The notes under the pieces: model-generated
What the model saw: the letters and a program-made list of their open reading frames with translations, nothing else
Databases searched by the model: none
Told to the model about the DNA's origin: nothing
NCBI GenBank assembly: GCA_034435375.1
Contig: DAOTXR010000082.1
Span: 1 to 46,712 of the forward strand
Length of the DNA stretch: 46,712 bases
Direction of reading: 5' to 3'
Source of the DNA: DAOTXR01 sp034435375
GTDB taxonomy: Bacteria > Chloroflexota > Anaerolineae > Aggregatilineales > UBA3940
Part shown: piece by piece, positions 8,550-17,212 of the stretch
Layout: every line of letters starts with the position of its first letter
Position numbering within the stretch: the first letter of the stretch is position 1
Position numbers and translations under genes: made by a program

Positions 8550-9815
8550 TCACACCACCTGACCTTGTTTGATGACGGTTCGCACCAAGCTCCCGCCGTA
8601 GCGGTAACTCAGGTGTCGATAATCAGGCACCTCCAAGACCAACACGTCGGCCTGTTTGCCCGGTTCGAGGCTGCCCACACGATCTCCTCGACCCACGGCA
8701 AAGGCAGCGTTGATCGTCGCTGCGGCCAGCGCCTGCGGCGGCGTGAGGCGCATGTAGCGACAGGCCAGCGCCATCGCCATCGGCATCGACTCGCACCATG
8801 TGGTGCCAGGGTTACAGTCGGTGGCAATAGCCAGCGCCCCTCCGGCCTCCAGGATGGCCCGCGCGGGGGTATAGTCGCGGTGCGCCAGCCCGAACGGCGT
8901 GCCCGGCAATCCAACGGCTACCGTCTGTCCCCGCCCCAGCGCCCGGATGTCCTCCTCCGGCGTGGTGACCAGGTGATCGGCGGACACCGCGCCCAGCTCC
9001 ACCGCCAGCTTTGTCCCCCCCAGGCCGACAAACTCGTCGGCGTGGACCTTGAGCGGCATTCCATGCGCCCGGCCTGCCTCTAGGATGCGGCGCGTCTGCG
9101 CCACATCGAACACGCCCTCCTCGCAGAACACATCGACGAAGGGCAACGGTCTGCTGTGCTGGCGGGCAAAATCTGCCACTGCGGGGATCATCTCCATGAC
9201 GACCAAATCCACGTAGGCGTCGGTCCGACCGGCATACTCCGGCGGGACGGCGTGCGCCCCCAGAAAGGTTGCCACGACATCAACAGGGTGTGTGTCGTCT
9301 AGCTGGTAGATGGCTTCGAGCATCTTCAATTCGGAGGCTGTATCCAACCCGTAGCCGGTTTTGATCTCAATCGTCGTGGTGCCGGAGCGCAGCGCCCGAT
9401 CAAGACGAGGGCGGGTCTCGTCGATCAACTGCTCGACTGACGCAGCGCGGACCTGCCGCACGGTGCTGTTGATGCCGCCGCCCGCCGCCATGATCTCCAT
9501 ATAGGTCGCCCCGGCGATGCGCATCTCGAACTCATGCGCACGGTCGCCGGCCCACAGCAGGTGCGTATGAGGGTCCACCAGGCCCGGCACGACGGCGCAT
9601 CCCTGCGCGTCAAGCACATCGCGCGGGGTATAGCGGTCCGCCAAGCGGTCCTCCGGGCCGACCTCGACGATCAGGCCCTGGTCGATAGCGATAGCGCCAC
9701 ATTCGATGGCCCCCAGCGCGCCCAGGACGCTGCCGCGCTGCGGGCCGCCGTCCTGGCCCGGCACCGTGCACACCTGGCTCGTATGACAGATCAGCAGATC
9801 GACAGTTTTGCTCAT
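8550..9815 (-). CDS. hutI: Imidazolonepropionase
   Basis: 421 aa. It hydrolyses 4-imidazolone-5-propanoate to N-formimino-L-glutamate, the third step of histidine degradation, in the cytoplasm. Family features are the amidohydrolase metal site VDPHTHLLWAGDR, the GGGINSTV block, KTGYGLD, KVHADE and the SADHL and ATDCNPG segments. Length matches the family. The ATG at 9815 is preferred to 9833 because a promoter (TTGCCA-N18-TACACT) ends 8 bp upstream of it, which would give a leaderless mRNA. No other hut gene is in the window. Confidence 0.94.
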   Translation of the reverse strand: MSKTVDLLICHTSQVCTVPGQDGGPQRGSVLGALGAIECGAIAIDQGLIVEVGPEDRLADRYTPRDVLDAQGCAVVPGLVDPHTHLLWAGDRAHEFEMRIAGATYMEIMAAGGGINSTVRQVRAASVEQLIDETRPRLDRALRSGTTTIEIKTGYGLDTASELKMLEAIYQLDDTHPVDVVATFLGAHAVPPEYAGRTDAYVDLVVMEMIPAVADFARQHSRPLPFVDVFCEEGVFDVAQTRRILEAGRAHGMPLKVHADEFVGLGGTKLAVELGAVSADHLVTTPEEDIRALGRGQTVAVGLPGTPFGLAHRDYTPARAILEAGGALAIATDCNPGTTWCESMPMAMALACRYMRLTPPQALAAATINAAFAVGRGDRVGSLEPGKQADVLVLEVPDYRHLSYRYGGSLVRTVIKQGQVV

Positions 9816-9823
9816 ATGCGGAC

Positions 9824-9853
9824 AGTGTAGCACAAGCCAAAAGCGGATGGCAA
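9824..9853 (-). promoter_or_regulatory. Promoter of hutI (possibly leaderless)
   Basis: On the minus strand TTGCCA (9853-9848), an 18-bp spacer and TACACT (9829-9824). The start codon begins 9 nt after the -10, so the predicted transcription start falls on or next to the A of ATG. Confidence 0.65.
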
Positions 9854-9864
9854 TTGTACGCCGC

Positions 9865-10533
9865 TCACCACCCCAGCAGCGCTTTGATTCCCCACCGCAC
9901 TGGCGGTCCCAGCACCATCACCAACAGGGTGGGCGGAAGCATCAGCATGAGGAAGAGAGCCACACCCAACACAGCAGTCGTCCAGCCGGAGGCTCGTTCC
10001 CACCAAGCCGCTGCCCGCAGCGGAAGCGCAAACCGGATCAGCGCGTAGCCGTCCAGCGGGAACAGCGGCAGCGCGTTCAGCAGCGCCAGCGTCAGGTTGA
10101 AGCGCACCAGCACAGTCAGGAAGTCCGCCGGAACAGGCCAGCCGCTCCACGGATACGTGGGCTGGAGCGCCAGCGCGTCGAAGGCCGCCTGTCCGGCCAG
10201 CGCCAGTCCCAGGTTGGACAGGGGACCCGCCAGCACGGTCAGCAGCCCGCCCACCGGATCACAGAGGCGCATCCGGTGAGGGCGGATAGGGGTGGGACGG
10301 CTCCAACCCACGCCGATCAGCACCCCGGTGATCACCCCCAGGCTCTCGACATGGCGGAGGGGGTTCAGAGTCAGCCGGCCCGACTCGCGCGGCGTCGGAT
10401 CGCCCAGCAGAGTGCCCACCAGGGCGTGGGCTACTTCGTGGACTGTAAACGACAGCGGAACGATCACAGCTCGGCTCAGCAGCAGTGCGGCAGGGAGGTT
10501 GTTCCACAGGGTGGTGAGCAGATCGCCGAACAT
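9865..10533 (-). CDS. M50 (site-2) family zinc metalloprotease
   Basis: 222 aa polytopic membrane protease. HEVAHALVG supplies the HExxH zinc site in the first hydrophobic region, and NALPLFPLDGY supplies the Asp-containing second motif. The GRLTLNPLRHVE segment is typical of the short group of M50 proteins. Substrates cannot be deduced. Start chosen at 10533, where TATAAT ends 7 bp upstream. An in-frame extension to 10986 is non-hydrophobic, Arg/Ser-rich and lacks a ribosome binding site. It lies 50 bp upstream of hutI, which has its own promoter. Confidence 0.88.
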   Translation of the reverse strand: MFGDLLTTLWNNLPAALLLSRAVIVPLSFTVHEVAHALVGTLLGDPTPRESGRLTLNPLRHVESLGVITGVLIGVGWSRPTPIRPHRMRLCDPVGGLLTVLAGPLSNLGLALAGQAAFDALALQPTYPWSGWPVPADFLTVLVRFNLTLALLNALPLFPLDGYALIRFALPLRAAAWWERASGWTTAVLGVALFLMLMLPPTLLVMVLGPPVRWGIKALLGW

Positions 10534-10540
10534 GGCGACG

Positions 10541-10546
10541 ATTATA
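10541..10546 (-). promoter_or_regulatory. -10 element of the M50 protease gene
   Basis: A perfect TATAAT on the minus strand, 7 bp from the ATG at 10533. TTTGGG or TTGGGG 16-17 bp upstream could be a weak -35. The geometry again predicts a leaderless transcript. Confidence 0.55.
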
Positions 10547-10924
10547 GCAAACCTGCACTTGCCCCCAAAAGAACGGGAATGGCGCAGTTGAAGCATTGGG
10601 GGATGAGACTCGCCGCAGCCGACGGCGCAAGTCCTAAAAAGAGAGGGAGGGAGAGGCACCGCCTTATCACCTCTCCCCCTATTCTGTGAAGAAGACCAGG
10701 GGTCTTGGGTAGGGAATACTATGCAGCAGATTTGGCTGTAGTGTTCCGCAGCTCTTTGACTCTCAGGGTACACCCGAATCACTCCTGGCACATCCATCCC
10801 CTGGACTAATTCATACCTGTCCAGATGGCCTATTGGGGAGGACATGGTATAACTGGAACAGATCAGCGTGACGATTACCTCACCGCGCTGGCCCAGCTCT
10901 TGGCTCTCAGAAATTGGAGGCGAC
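10547..10924. other. Intergenic region between divergent M50 and aldo/keto reductase genes
   Basis: No gene is supported here. It holds an 8-bp inverted repeat with a 13-nt loop (10649-10677) without a clear role, the 12-mer CTCAGGGTACAC at 10762-10773 (also found upstream of the kinase-fusion gene), and a TATAAC at 10848-10853 that could be the -10 of the reductase gene. Confidence 0.5.
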
Positions 10925-11990
10925 ATGGACCCTACCACTCGCGTTCCTCTCGGCGCTACCGGCGTGACCGTCACCCAGCTTGGCATGGGTACCGGCCCTC
11001 TGGGTGGGCTGTGGGAGCCTGTGGCGGCACACGAGGCCCATGCTACCCTGCGCCGCGCTTGGGATCTAGGTCTCCGCTACTTCGACACAGCCCCTCTGTA
11101 CGGCTATGGCAACTCAGAGCGCGCCATTGGGGCGGTGCTCAGCCGACTGCCTCGGACACGACTTCACCCTCTCGACCAAAGTAGGGCGGCTACTGCTCAG
11201 CGATGGGCCCGCCGAACGGCTGGACCCCTGGCAGTTCTTCGGCGGTATGCCGATCTACCGAGGCGCCGGTCTGGAGAGGCCCTATCTTGATTTCACCTAC
11301 GACGGCGTGATGCGCTCGGTGGAGGCCAGCCGACAGCGGACAGGGATCGACCGCTTCGATATACTGTTCATCCACGACCCTGACCTGTTTCCCGACGAGG
11401 CGCTGGACGGCGCTTACCGGGCGCTCGACGAGTTGCGGACGGCGGGCACCGTGGGAGCAATCGGCTGCGGCATGGGCCAGTGGCAACTGATGGCCCGCTT
11501 TGCCCGCGAGACCGATCTGGACTGCTTCCTGTTGGCCGGACGCTACACACTGCTCGACCAGAGCGCATTGGCCGAGCTGCTGCCGCTGTGTCAGGCCAGG
11601 GGCATTGCTGTGATCGCCGGAGGCGTGTTTAATAGCGGCATCCTGTGCCACCCTGACCCCATCAAGGCGCTCGATGCGAGCCGCACCCCTGACGCCATCT
11701 CAACCTGGGCAGGCGGTGTGACCTACGACTATGCCCCCGCTGGGTGCGAGGTGGTCGAGCGGACGGTGCAGATCAAGGCGGTGTGCGAGCGACATGGCAT
11801 CCCGCTGATGGCCGCCGCGCTTCAGTTCCCGCTGGGCCATCCAGCGATCGTCTCGGTGCTGATAGGGCCGCGCTCGACAGCGCAGGTAGAGCAGAATGTC
11901 GCCCTGTTCAACACTGACATCCCCGCTGACCTGTGGGCCGAGCTGAAGCATGAGCGGTTGCTGCCTGAGGACGCCCCGCTGCCAGGGTGA
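10925..11990 (+). pseudogene. Aldo/keto reductase interrupted by a frameshift
   Basis: NAD(P)H-dependent sugar or alcohol dehydrogenase of the aldo/keto reductase family, nearest in style to L-fucose/D-threo-aldose dehydrogenases. The first part (from the ATG at 10925 after GGAGG) reads FDTAPLYGYGNSE with the Asp and Tyr of the catalytic tetrad. The second part continues in another frame with LSTKVGR (Lys) and FIHDPD (His). The frames change near 11150-11156 at CTGCCTCGG, where one extra or two missing bases would explain it. All four catalytic residues survive across the break and the joined protein would be about 354 aa, so a recent mutation or a sequence error is likely. It converges on the four-domain fusion gene. 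Confidence 0.85.
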
Positions 11991-12068
11991 CAAAGCCGAG
12001 GGGCGAGACATTGCTCACCCCGACCGGTTCTTGCGTTTTGACGTTCACAAAGGACCGCGGGGCTTGTC

Positions 12069-15000
12069 CTATACCATCGCCTCTCCGATCTCCCGTAGCA
12101 TGGCAACCGTCTCTGCCGGCAGGACAGAAGGCTCGCGGCCTAGCAGGTGGCACGTGACCAGCTTCTTGGCCGTCTGCTCGATAGCGTCGCTCATGTCGGC
12201 GGCACGGCGCAGGCTGCTGCCTGCCACCACCAGCCCGTGATTCTGCATCAGCACCGCGATGCCCTTGCCCAACGCCGTTGCTACCGCGTCGGCCAGCTCC
12301 GTGGTGCCCGGCATGATGAACGGCACGCGCGGAATCTCGCCAATAAAAGCTGCCTCGGTCGAGATGGGCAGGAAGGGCAGCTCGGCCAGCGCCAGGACGG
12401 TCGCCTGCGGCGCATGGGTGTGGATCACGGCCTGCACATCGGGGCGGGCGCGGTAGATGGCGCAATGCACCTTGCGCTCGCTCGACGCGGCCAGTGCGCC
12501 CGGATCAAGCACCTGGCCATCCAGGTCGATCCGCACCATCATGTCGGCTCGCAGGTCGCCCTTGAAAATCTGGCTGGGGGTGATCCATACCTGAGTGGGA
12601 TCGTCCTCCAAGCGTGCACTGATGTTCCCCCCGGTGGCGGTGATCAGTCCCATCTCGTACAGCTCGGTCGTCACCCGCACGATCTCATCGCGGATGTCGC
12701 CGACGCCTGTTCGCACCACCGCCGGGGCAGCGGCGATCCGCTCAACGGCAGGCGTCGCAGGCGCTGCCGCCGGAGCCGGGGCGGCCTCGATTGCAGAGAG
12801 GTCGCCCGGATCGCCCACCTCCTCGCGGGCCTGCGAATACAGCGCCGAGAGGTCTTTCTGAATGCGCTGGAGGGCCATCGCTTTCGAGGCGTCGCCGCTA
12901 AAGGAGAGTTTGCCAGACATCGCAGCCCGGGTGGGGTTGGTGCGGCCTGTGAACATCCCATCCAGGATGTCGGCCTTCATCCGCAGCTGAATCTCGGCGG
13001 GTTGATCGGGTTTGCCCAGCCTACCGATCACTGTCCCATCGTGGAAACCCATGATAAAGTCGATCCCCAGGTCAGACAACGTATAGTGCATGGTGACATG
13101 TCGGCCCACCGAAAACTGCCGCAGCGACTCGCTGGCCGTCAGAGCGTCCAGGAACGCTGCCAGGATGCGCTCCATCTTGCCGCGCACATCATCCACACCG
13201 GACGAGGGGGGCAAGGGGGCAGGCGCTGATGTGGGCGGCGGCGCGGTTTCTTCCCTGCTGCCGACTAGCTTCCGCAGCCCGGAGAGGATTCCGCCGCGCT
13301 TCGACGGTTCGACGGGCGCGGGGCGCGCCTCCGGCGTCACCAATGGCCCTGCCGGCTGTCTTGCGCTTAGCTCCTGCTGCTGGAGATCGGACACAGCGGG
13401 CGGCGGCGCTGCTGCAAGTTGCGCCAGCACCTCGTCTGGCGGCGACCGGCGTGGACCATCCCACGTGAAGCTGAGCAGCGTCTCCGGGTTCCGGACGAAG
13501 CGCGGGCGGTCGCCGCGCAGCAGACGAGCCAGTTCGTCAGCCACGATCTGCCCCTGGTGGGCGGCGACCTCCGCCGTGTTGCCGCCGATGTGCGGCGTTG
13601 CGATCACGTTAGGGAGCTGGAGCAGGGGATGATCAGACCCCGGCGGCTCCACCGAGAACACGTCGAGCGCCGCGCCACCCAGATGGCCAGAGCGCAGCGC
13701 CTCAAGCAAGGCGTCCTCGTCGAGCAGCGCCGCACGAGCCGTGTTGATCACGAATGCGCCGCGCTTCATGCGGGCCAGAGCCTGCGCGTCCAGCAGGTTG
13801 CGTGTCTCGTCGGTGACGGCGGCGTGCAGGCTCACGAAGTCGCTCATCTCGAGCAGCCGCTCCAGCGACGCCCGTTCCGCGCCGCACAGCGCGGCTTGAT
13901 CTGGGTCAAGGTATGGATCGAAAGCCAGGATGCGCGCACCGAAAGGCCGTAAGCGCTGCGCCACCTTGCGCCCGACCGCGCCCAGGCCGATCAGCCCGAC
14001 GGTCTTACGCCATAGCTCCCTCCCGCCCAGCGACATAAATGCCTGGCCCTGCCTGCCAGCGTCGCCTGCCTCGATCCCCGGTTGGCGCAGGAAGGCGGCG
14101 GCGTCGACCAGCTTGCGGGCCAGCATCAGCATCAAAGCCACCGTCAGATCAGCTACGGCGTCGGCGTTGCGCCCTGGCGTGTAGATCACAGGGATGCCAA
14201 GCGCCGTCGCTGCCGCCACGTCCACATTGACCGGGTTGCCACGGCAGACGGCCACGACCCGCAGGTCGGGGAGCTGGCGCATGGAGTCGGCATCGACCAC
14301 ATCCACCTCGGTGACGAGCACATGGTAGCCCTGCAACTCCTCCACCAGATCGGGGCCGGCGAGCAGGCGCATCTCTTCACGGAAAGGCGCATAGCGCACC
14401 TCGCCCAGAGCGCCGAGGGCCGCCAGCGCCGCCTCGTCCACATCGGCTGTGATCAACAGGCGGGGCCGGAAGCCTGGCACGGCGGGCGCTCCGGGCTGGG
14501 GAGGAACTTCCATCATCGTCTGGAGAATCAGCCCAGCGGCGATGGAGTCGGCCTCGGTGTGAGCCTCGCGTACCTGCTGCCATCCGGCGTAAACCTCGTG
14601 ATAGGTCCGCATCCGCGACTCATCTGGCGTGCGATCCTCCAGCCGCACCAGCGCCTGTGCGCCCTCAACCAGCGACCGGAACACGCCTGCCCCTACCCCC
14701 GCGCAGATTGCAGCGCCGAGCGCCGTCGCCTCCGGCGTGATCGAGACTCGCACGGGAGCGCCCAGCACCTCGCTGACCATCTGGGTCCACAGCCGGCTGC
14801 GCGACATGCCGCCCGCCACATGCACTTCGGGATGTGCAATATGGGACACAGCGCTGATCTGGTCGCTGTTGGCTCGCACTGAGCAGGCCAACCCTTCGAT
14901 CACCGCCCGCGCGACATGCCGCCGCCGAGCCGGGTCTGCGGCGGCGATCAGGTGCGTCACGGTCAGATGGCCAATGGGCAGGCTCAGCGCAGCGGCGTTG

Positions 15001-16046
15001 AACACCTGCACCCCCAGCGTCGAGAGCAGCCCTGCCGCGCCCGGCGTCGACTCGGCAGCCTCGGCCATCAGCGCGCCTGCCGGGTTAGGCGAGTCGGGGT
15101 ACAGCGCTGCCGCGATCCAGTCGAGCGTCTCGCCCATCGCGCCGGCATTGCTTTCAATCACCCACAGCCCATCGATGACGTGTAGGCCGGTCCACAGGCG
15201 GGCCTCAGAGTCGATCAGCGGGCGATCGACGACGAGCTGGAGCGGCGCGGTCGTCCCAGCAATGAGGCCCATCTGGCCTGGCATCACTGCTCCCGCGCCC
15301 AGCAGCCCACATTGCGTATCGCCGCCGCCCAGCGCCACCGGGATGCCGGGCGCCAGCCCCAGGTGCTCGGCGGCGTCCCTGGTCAGTGCGCCAATAGCCG
15401 CGCCGGGCTGCCGAATGGTCGGAAAGATTCGCTGGGGCAGTTCCAGCGAGTCGATCAGGTCCCAAGCCCAATCGCGGCTGTGCAGGTCGAACAGCAGCGT
15501 CTCACCAGCCTGGGATGGCTCAGCGGCGAGTTCGCCGCACAGCCGATAAGCCACCCAGTCGCTCAGGCTGAGCATCGTGCGGGCCTGGTCGAGCAGGTGG
15601 GGAGCATGGGCAGCCATCCAGCGCAGGCGTGCAGCAGCGAAGATCGGGCTAGGCCAGTGGCCAGTCCGTTGGTGAAACTCGCCGCCGCGCGACTCGCCCA
15701 GCGCCATGCCTTCGCTGGCCGCACGGGCGTCTTTGTTGGGCGTGGCCAGAATCTCACGGCCCTGTTCGTCCAGCACAACCACAGCATGTCGCATGCTGGT
15801 GGCGGCAATGCCAAGCACCTGATCTGGGGAGGCCCCGGCCTGGTGCAGGGCTTCGCGCACAGCCTGGCCGATCAGCTCCCAGTTGCGCTCGATGGCAAAG
15901 TCGAAACCCCAGCCGCCGGTGTCGGGTGCAGGCAAGTGCGTCCAAGCGTGAGTGGTCACAAAAGTCTCGCCATCGTTCACACCAACCAGCAGGCAGCGTG
16001 CTCCGCCGCCTCCGACGTCTAGTCCCATCAGGTAATGTCGAGTCAT
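12069..16046 (-). CDS. Four-domain fusion: LsrK-like FGGY kinase - D-2-hydroxyacid dehydrogenase - SCP2 - class II aldolase
   Basis: One unbroken 1325-aa frame, ATG at 16046 after GGAGA. Residues 1-515: FGGY kinase (GLDVGGG start, catalytic Asp D243 in GGGDTQ). The SDWVAYRLCGEL, GVGAGVF and surrounding blocks recall the autoinducer-2 kinase LsrK. Residues 525-866: NAD-dependent D-2-hydroxyacid dehydrogenase with R602, GLGAVG at 687-692, E800 and H819. After a Pro-rich linker, 952-1084: SCP2 sterol/lipid-binding fold. After an Ala-Pro linker, 1115-1325: class II (fuculose-phosphate type) aldolase with zinc ligands E1190, H1209, H1211, H1270. Each domain is complete with its catalytic residues. 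Phosphorylation, oxidation and aldol cleavage on one chain are inferred; the substrate, AI-2 or a related keto-sugar, is a guess. Confidence 0.9.
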   Translation of the reverse strand: MTRHYLMGLDVGGGGARCLLVGVNDGETFVTTHAWTHLPAPDTGGWGFDFAIERNWELIGQAVREALHQAGASPDQVLGIAATSMRHAVVVLDEQGREILATPNKDARAASEGMALGESRGGEFHQRTGHWPSPIFAAARLRWMAAHAPHLLDQARTMLSLSDWVAYRLCGELAAEPSQAGETLLFDLHSRDWAWDLIDSLELPQRIFPTIRQPGAAIGALTRDAAEHLGLAPGIPVALGGGDTQCGLLGAGAVMPGQMGLIAGTTAPLQLVVDRPLIDSEARLWTGLHVIDGLWVIESNAGAMGETLDWIAAALYPDSPNPAGALMAEAAESTPGAAGLLSTLGVQVFNAAALSLPIGHLTVTHLIAAADPARRRHVARAVIEGLACSVRANSDQISAVSHIAHPEVHVAGGMSRSRLWTQMVSEVLGAPVRVSITPEATALGAAICAGVGAGVFRSLVEGAQALVRLEDRTPDESRMRTYHEVYAGWQQVREAHTEADSIAAGLILQTMMEVPPQPGAPAVPGFRPRLLITADVDEAALAALGALGEVRYAPFREEMRLLAGPDLVEELQGYHVLVTEVDVVDADSMRQLPDLRVVAVCRGNPVNVDVAAATALGIPVIYTPGRNADAVADLTVALMLMLARKLVDAAAFLRQPGIEAGDAGRQGQAFMSLGGRELWRKTVGLIGLGAVGRKVAQRLRPFGARILAFDPYLDPDQAALCGAERASLERLLEMSDFVSLHAAVTDETRNLLDAQALARMKRGAFVINTARAALLDEDALLEALRSGHLGGAALDVFSVEPPGSDHPLLQLPNVIATPHIGGNTAEVAAHQGQIVADELARLLRGDRPRFVRNPETLLSFTWDGPRRSPPDEVLAQLAAAPPPAVSDLQQQELSARQPAGPLVTPEARPAPVEPSKRGGILSGLRKLVGSREETAPPPTSAPAPLPPSSGVDDVRGKMERILAAFLDALTASESLRQFSVGRHVTMHYTLSDLGIDFIMGFHDGTVIGRLGKPDQPAEIQLRMKADILDGMFTGRTNPTRAAMSGKLSFSGDASKAMALQRIQKDLSALYSQAREEVGDPGDLSAIEAAPAPAAAPATPAVERIAAAPAVVRTGVGDIRDEIVRVTTELYEMGLITATGGNISARLEDDPTQVWITPSQIFKGDLRADMMVRIDLDGQVLDPGALAASSERKVHCAIYRARPDVQAVIHTHAPQATVLALAELPFLPISTEAAFIGEIPRVPFIMPGTTELADAVATALGKGIAVLMQNHGLVVAGSSLRRAADMSDAIEQTAKKLVTCHLLGREPSVLPAETVAMLREIGEAMV

Positions 16047-16210
16047 GGTGTTCTCCAGCGATGTCAATCCACAGAGGTTGTCGAGATGCGTTTCCTCAGG
16101 CGCACTCAGCGAGGCCGGGGGGGGGTGAGGCCGCGGACTGCCCACTTGCCCCCCGGCTTTGAAGTGCACCCGTTTTTGGGAAAAACTTCCAAACTAAACA
16201 CTCAGGGTAC

Positions 16211-16240
16211 ACTATAATTCAGAGTCAGGTGTTTGATCAA
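16211..16240 (-). promoter_or_regulatory. Promoter of the fusion gene
   Basis: On the minus strand TTGATC (16240-16235), an 18-bp spacer and TATAGT (16216-16211). The predicted leader is about 155 nt and includes a G9/C9 run (16117-16125) within a dispersed repeat. A plus-strand TATAAT (16213-16218) overlaps it and may serve the divergent DUF4129 gene, so the two promoters would exclude each other. Confidence 0.6.
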
Positions 16241-16318
16241 CAGAGCGCCAGCCGCAGGGCAAAGATAGCCCAGCCGGGTCGTCACTTTCCGGAGCGGGAT
16301 GTGGTAGACTGAGCAAGA

Positions 16319-17212
16319 ATGGGGCATCATAGACAACCATTCGAGTGGTCAAAGATTATGGCAGATCGCAAGCAGTGGTGGATTGCAGGGCTGATCGGGG
16401 TGGTGATCGCGACCATGCTGCTGGCTTCGAGCCTGGCCAACCTCCGGCTCGAAGCAGGGAACATCACCCTGGCTGTGTGGCCGCGCCAGGTGAGTCTGGC
16501 CCCTGGCTTCCGCCTGTCCACCCAGGCGCTGCGCGCCCTCTGGCAGACGGTCGGGACGGCGCTGCTGATTCTGCTGCCCATCGCCATCGTGTATGCGCTC
16601 CTCGATCCAGACATCCGCAAGAAAGCAGTGCGCAACGCGCTGATCATGGCTGCCATTGCCCTGGCTTACATGCTGTGGCTGCGCCAGCGGCCCCCGGTGA
16701 GCCAGGACCAGAATCTGGCCGCGCCGAATGCCGGGCTGGGCAGCAACACGCTCCGCCCACCTACCGAATTTATCCTTCACCCTCCGGACTGGTTGGCCAT
16801 CCTGATCACGGCAGGCGCGGTGGCCGGGGCGCTGATCGCCTTATGGGCGTTATGGCGCTTCCTAACGCGCCGGACGGACGCGGCTCCCCTCGAAGCGCTG
16901 GCGGCTGAGGCTCAGGAGGCGCTCGACGACCTCCAGGCCGGGGCTGACTGGCATGACGCTGTGTACCGCTGCTACTGTGAGATGAACCGCATCCTCCACA
17001 AGAGGCGCGGCCTGCGGCGCGGGGAAGCCGCCACCCCACGTGAGTTCGAGGTGCGTCTCAAGGCTGCTGGGCTGCCCGGCCAGCACGTCGAGCGGCTGAC
17101 TCGCCTGTTCGAGACGGCACGCTACGGCGCACACGACTCCAGCCCCGAAGAGCAGGCCGAAGCCAAAGACTGCCTGGCGGCCATCGCTGGGGCCTGCGAG
17201 AAGCCAGCATGA
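16319..17212 (+). CDS. DUF4129-type membrane protein, first gene of MoxR operon
   Basis: 297 aa. Three or four membrane helices (near 23-45, 80-96, 105-122 and 160-185) come first. A cytoplasmic C-terminal helical domain of the DUF4129 type follows, with the WHDAVYRCYCEMNRIL and ATPREFEVRL segments. Such proteins accompany MoxR ATPases and DUF58 proteins, as here. Its stop overlaps the next start (ATGA). The start is uncertain: the ATG at 16319 lies 8 bp after a TAGACT that could be a -10, while the ATG at 16358 (residue 14) is also possible. Neither has a ribosome binding site. Confidence 0.75.
   Translation: MGHHRQPFEWSKIMADRKQWWIAGLIGVVIATMLLASSLANLRLEAGNITLAVWPRQVSLAPGFRLSTQALRALWQTVGTALLILLPIAIVYALLDPDIRKKAVRNALIMAAIALAYMLWLRQRPPVSQDQNLAAPNAGLGSNTLRPPTEFILHPPDWLAILITAGAVAGALIALWALWRFLTRRTDAAPLEALAAEAQEALDDLQAGADWHDAVYRCYCEMNRILHKRRGLRRGEAATPREFEVRLKAAGLPGQHVERLTRLFETARYGAHDSSPEEQAEAKDCLAAIAGACEKPA

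Noticed and set aside
10649..10677. Inverted repeat as a terminator
   Set aside because: No gene on either strand ends next to it; the only nearby T run is several bases away on the minus strand, where no upstream gene is present.
10534..10986. Upstream extension of the M50 protease by 151 residues
   Set aside because: The added part has no membrane or protease features and crosses a perfect -10 element next to the preferred ATG.
12147..13229. Plus-strand 360-codon frame opposite the aldolase/SCP2 part of the fusion gene
   Set aside because: Antisense shadow; the minus strand has conserved catalytic motifs throughout.
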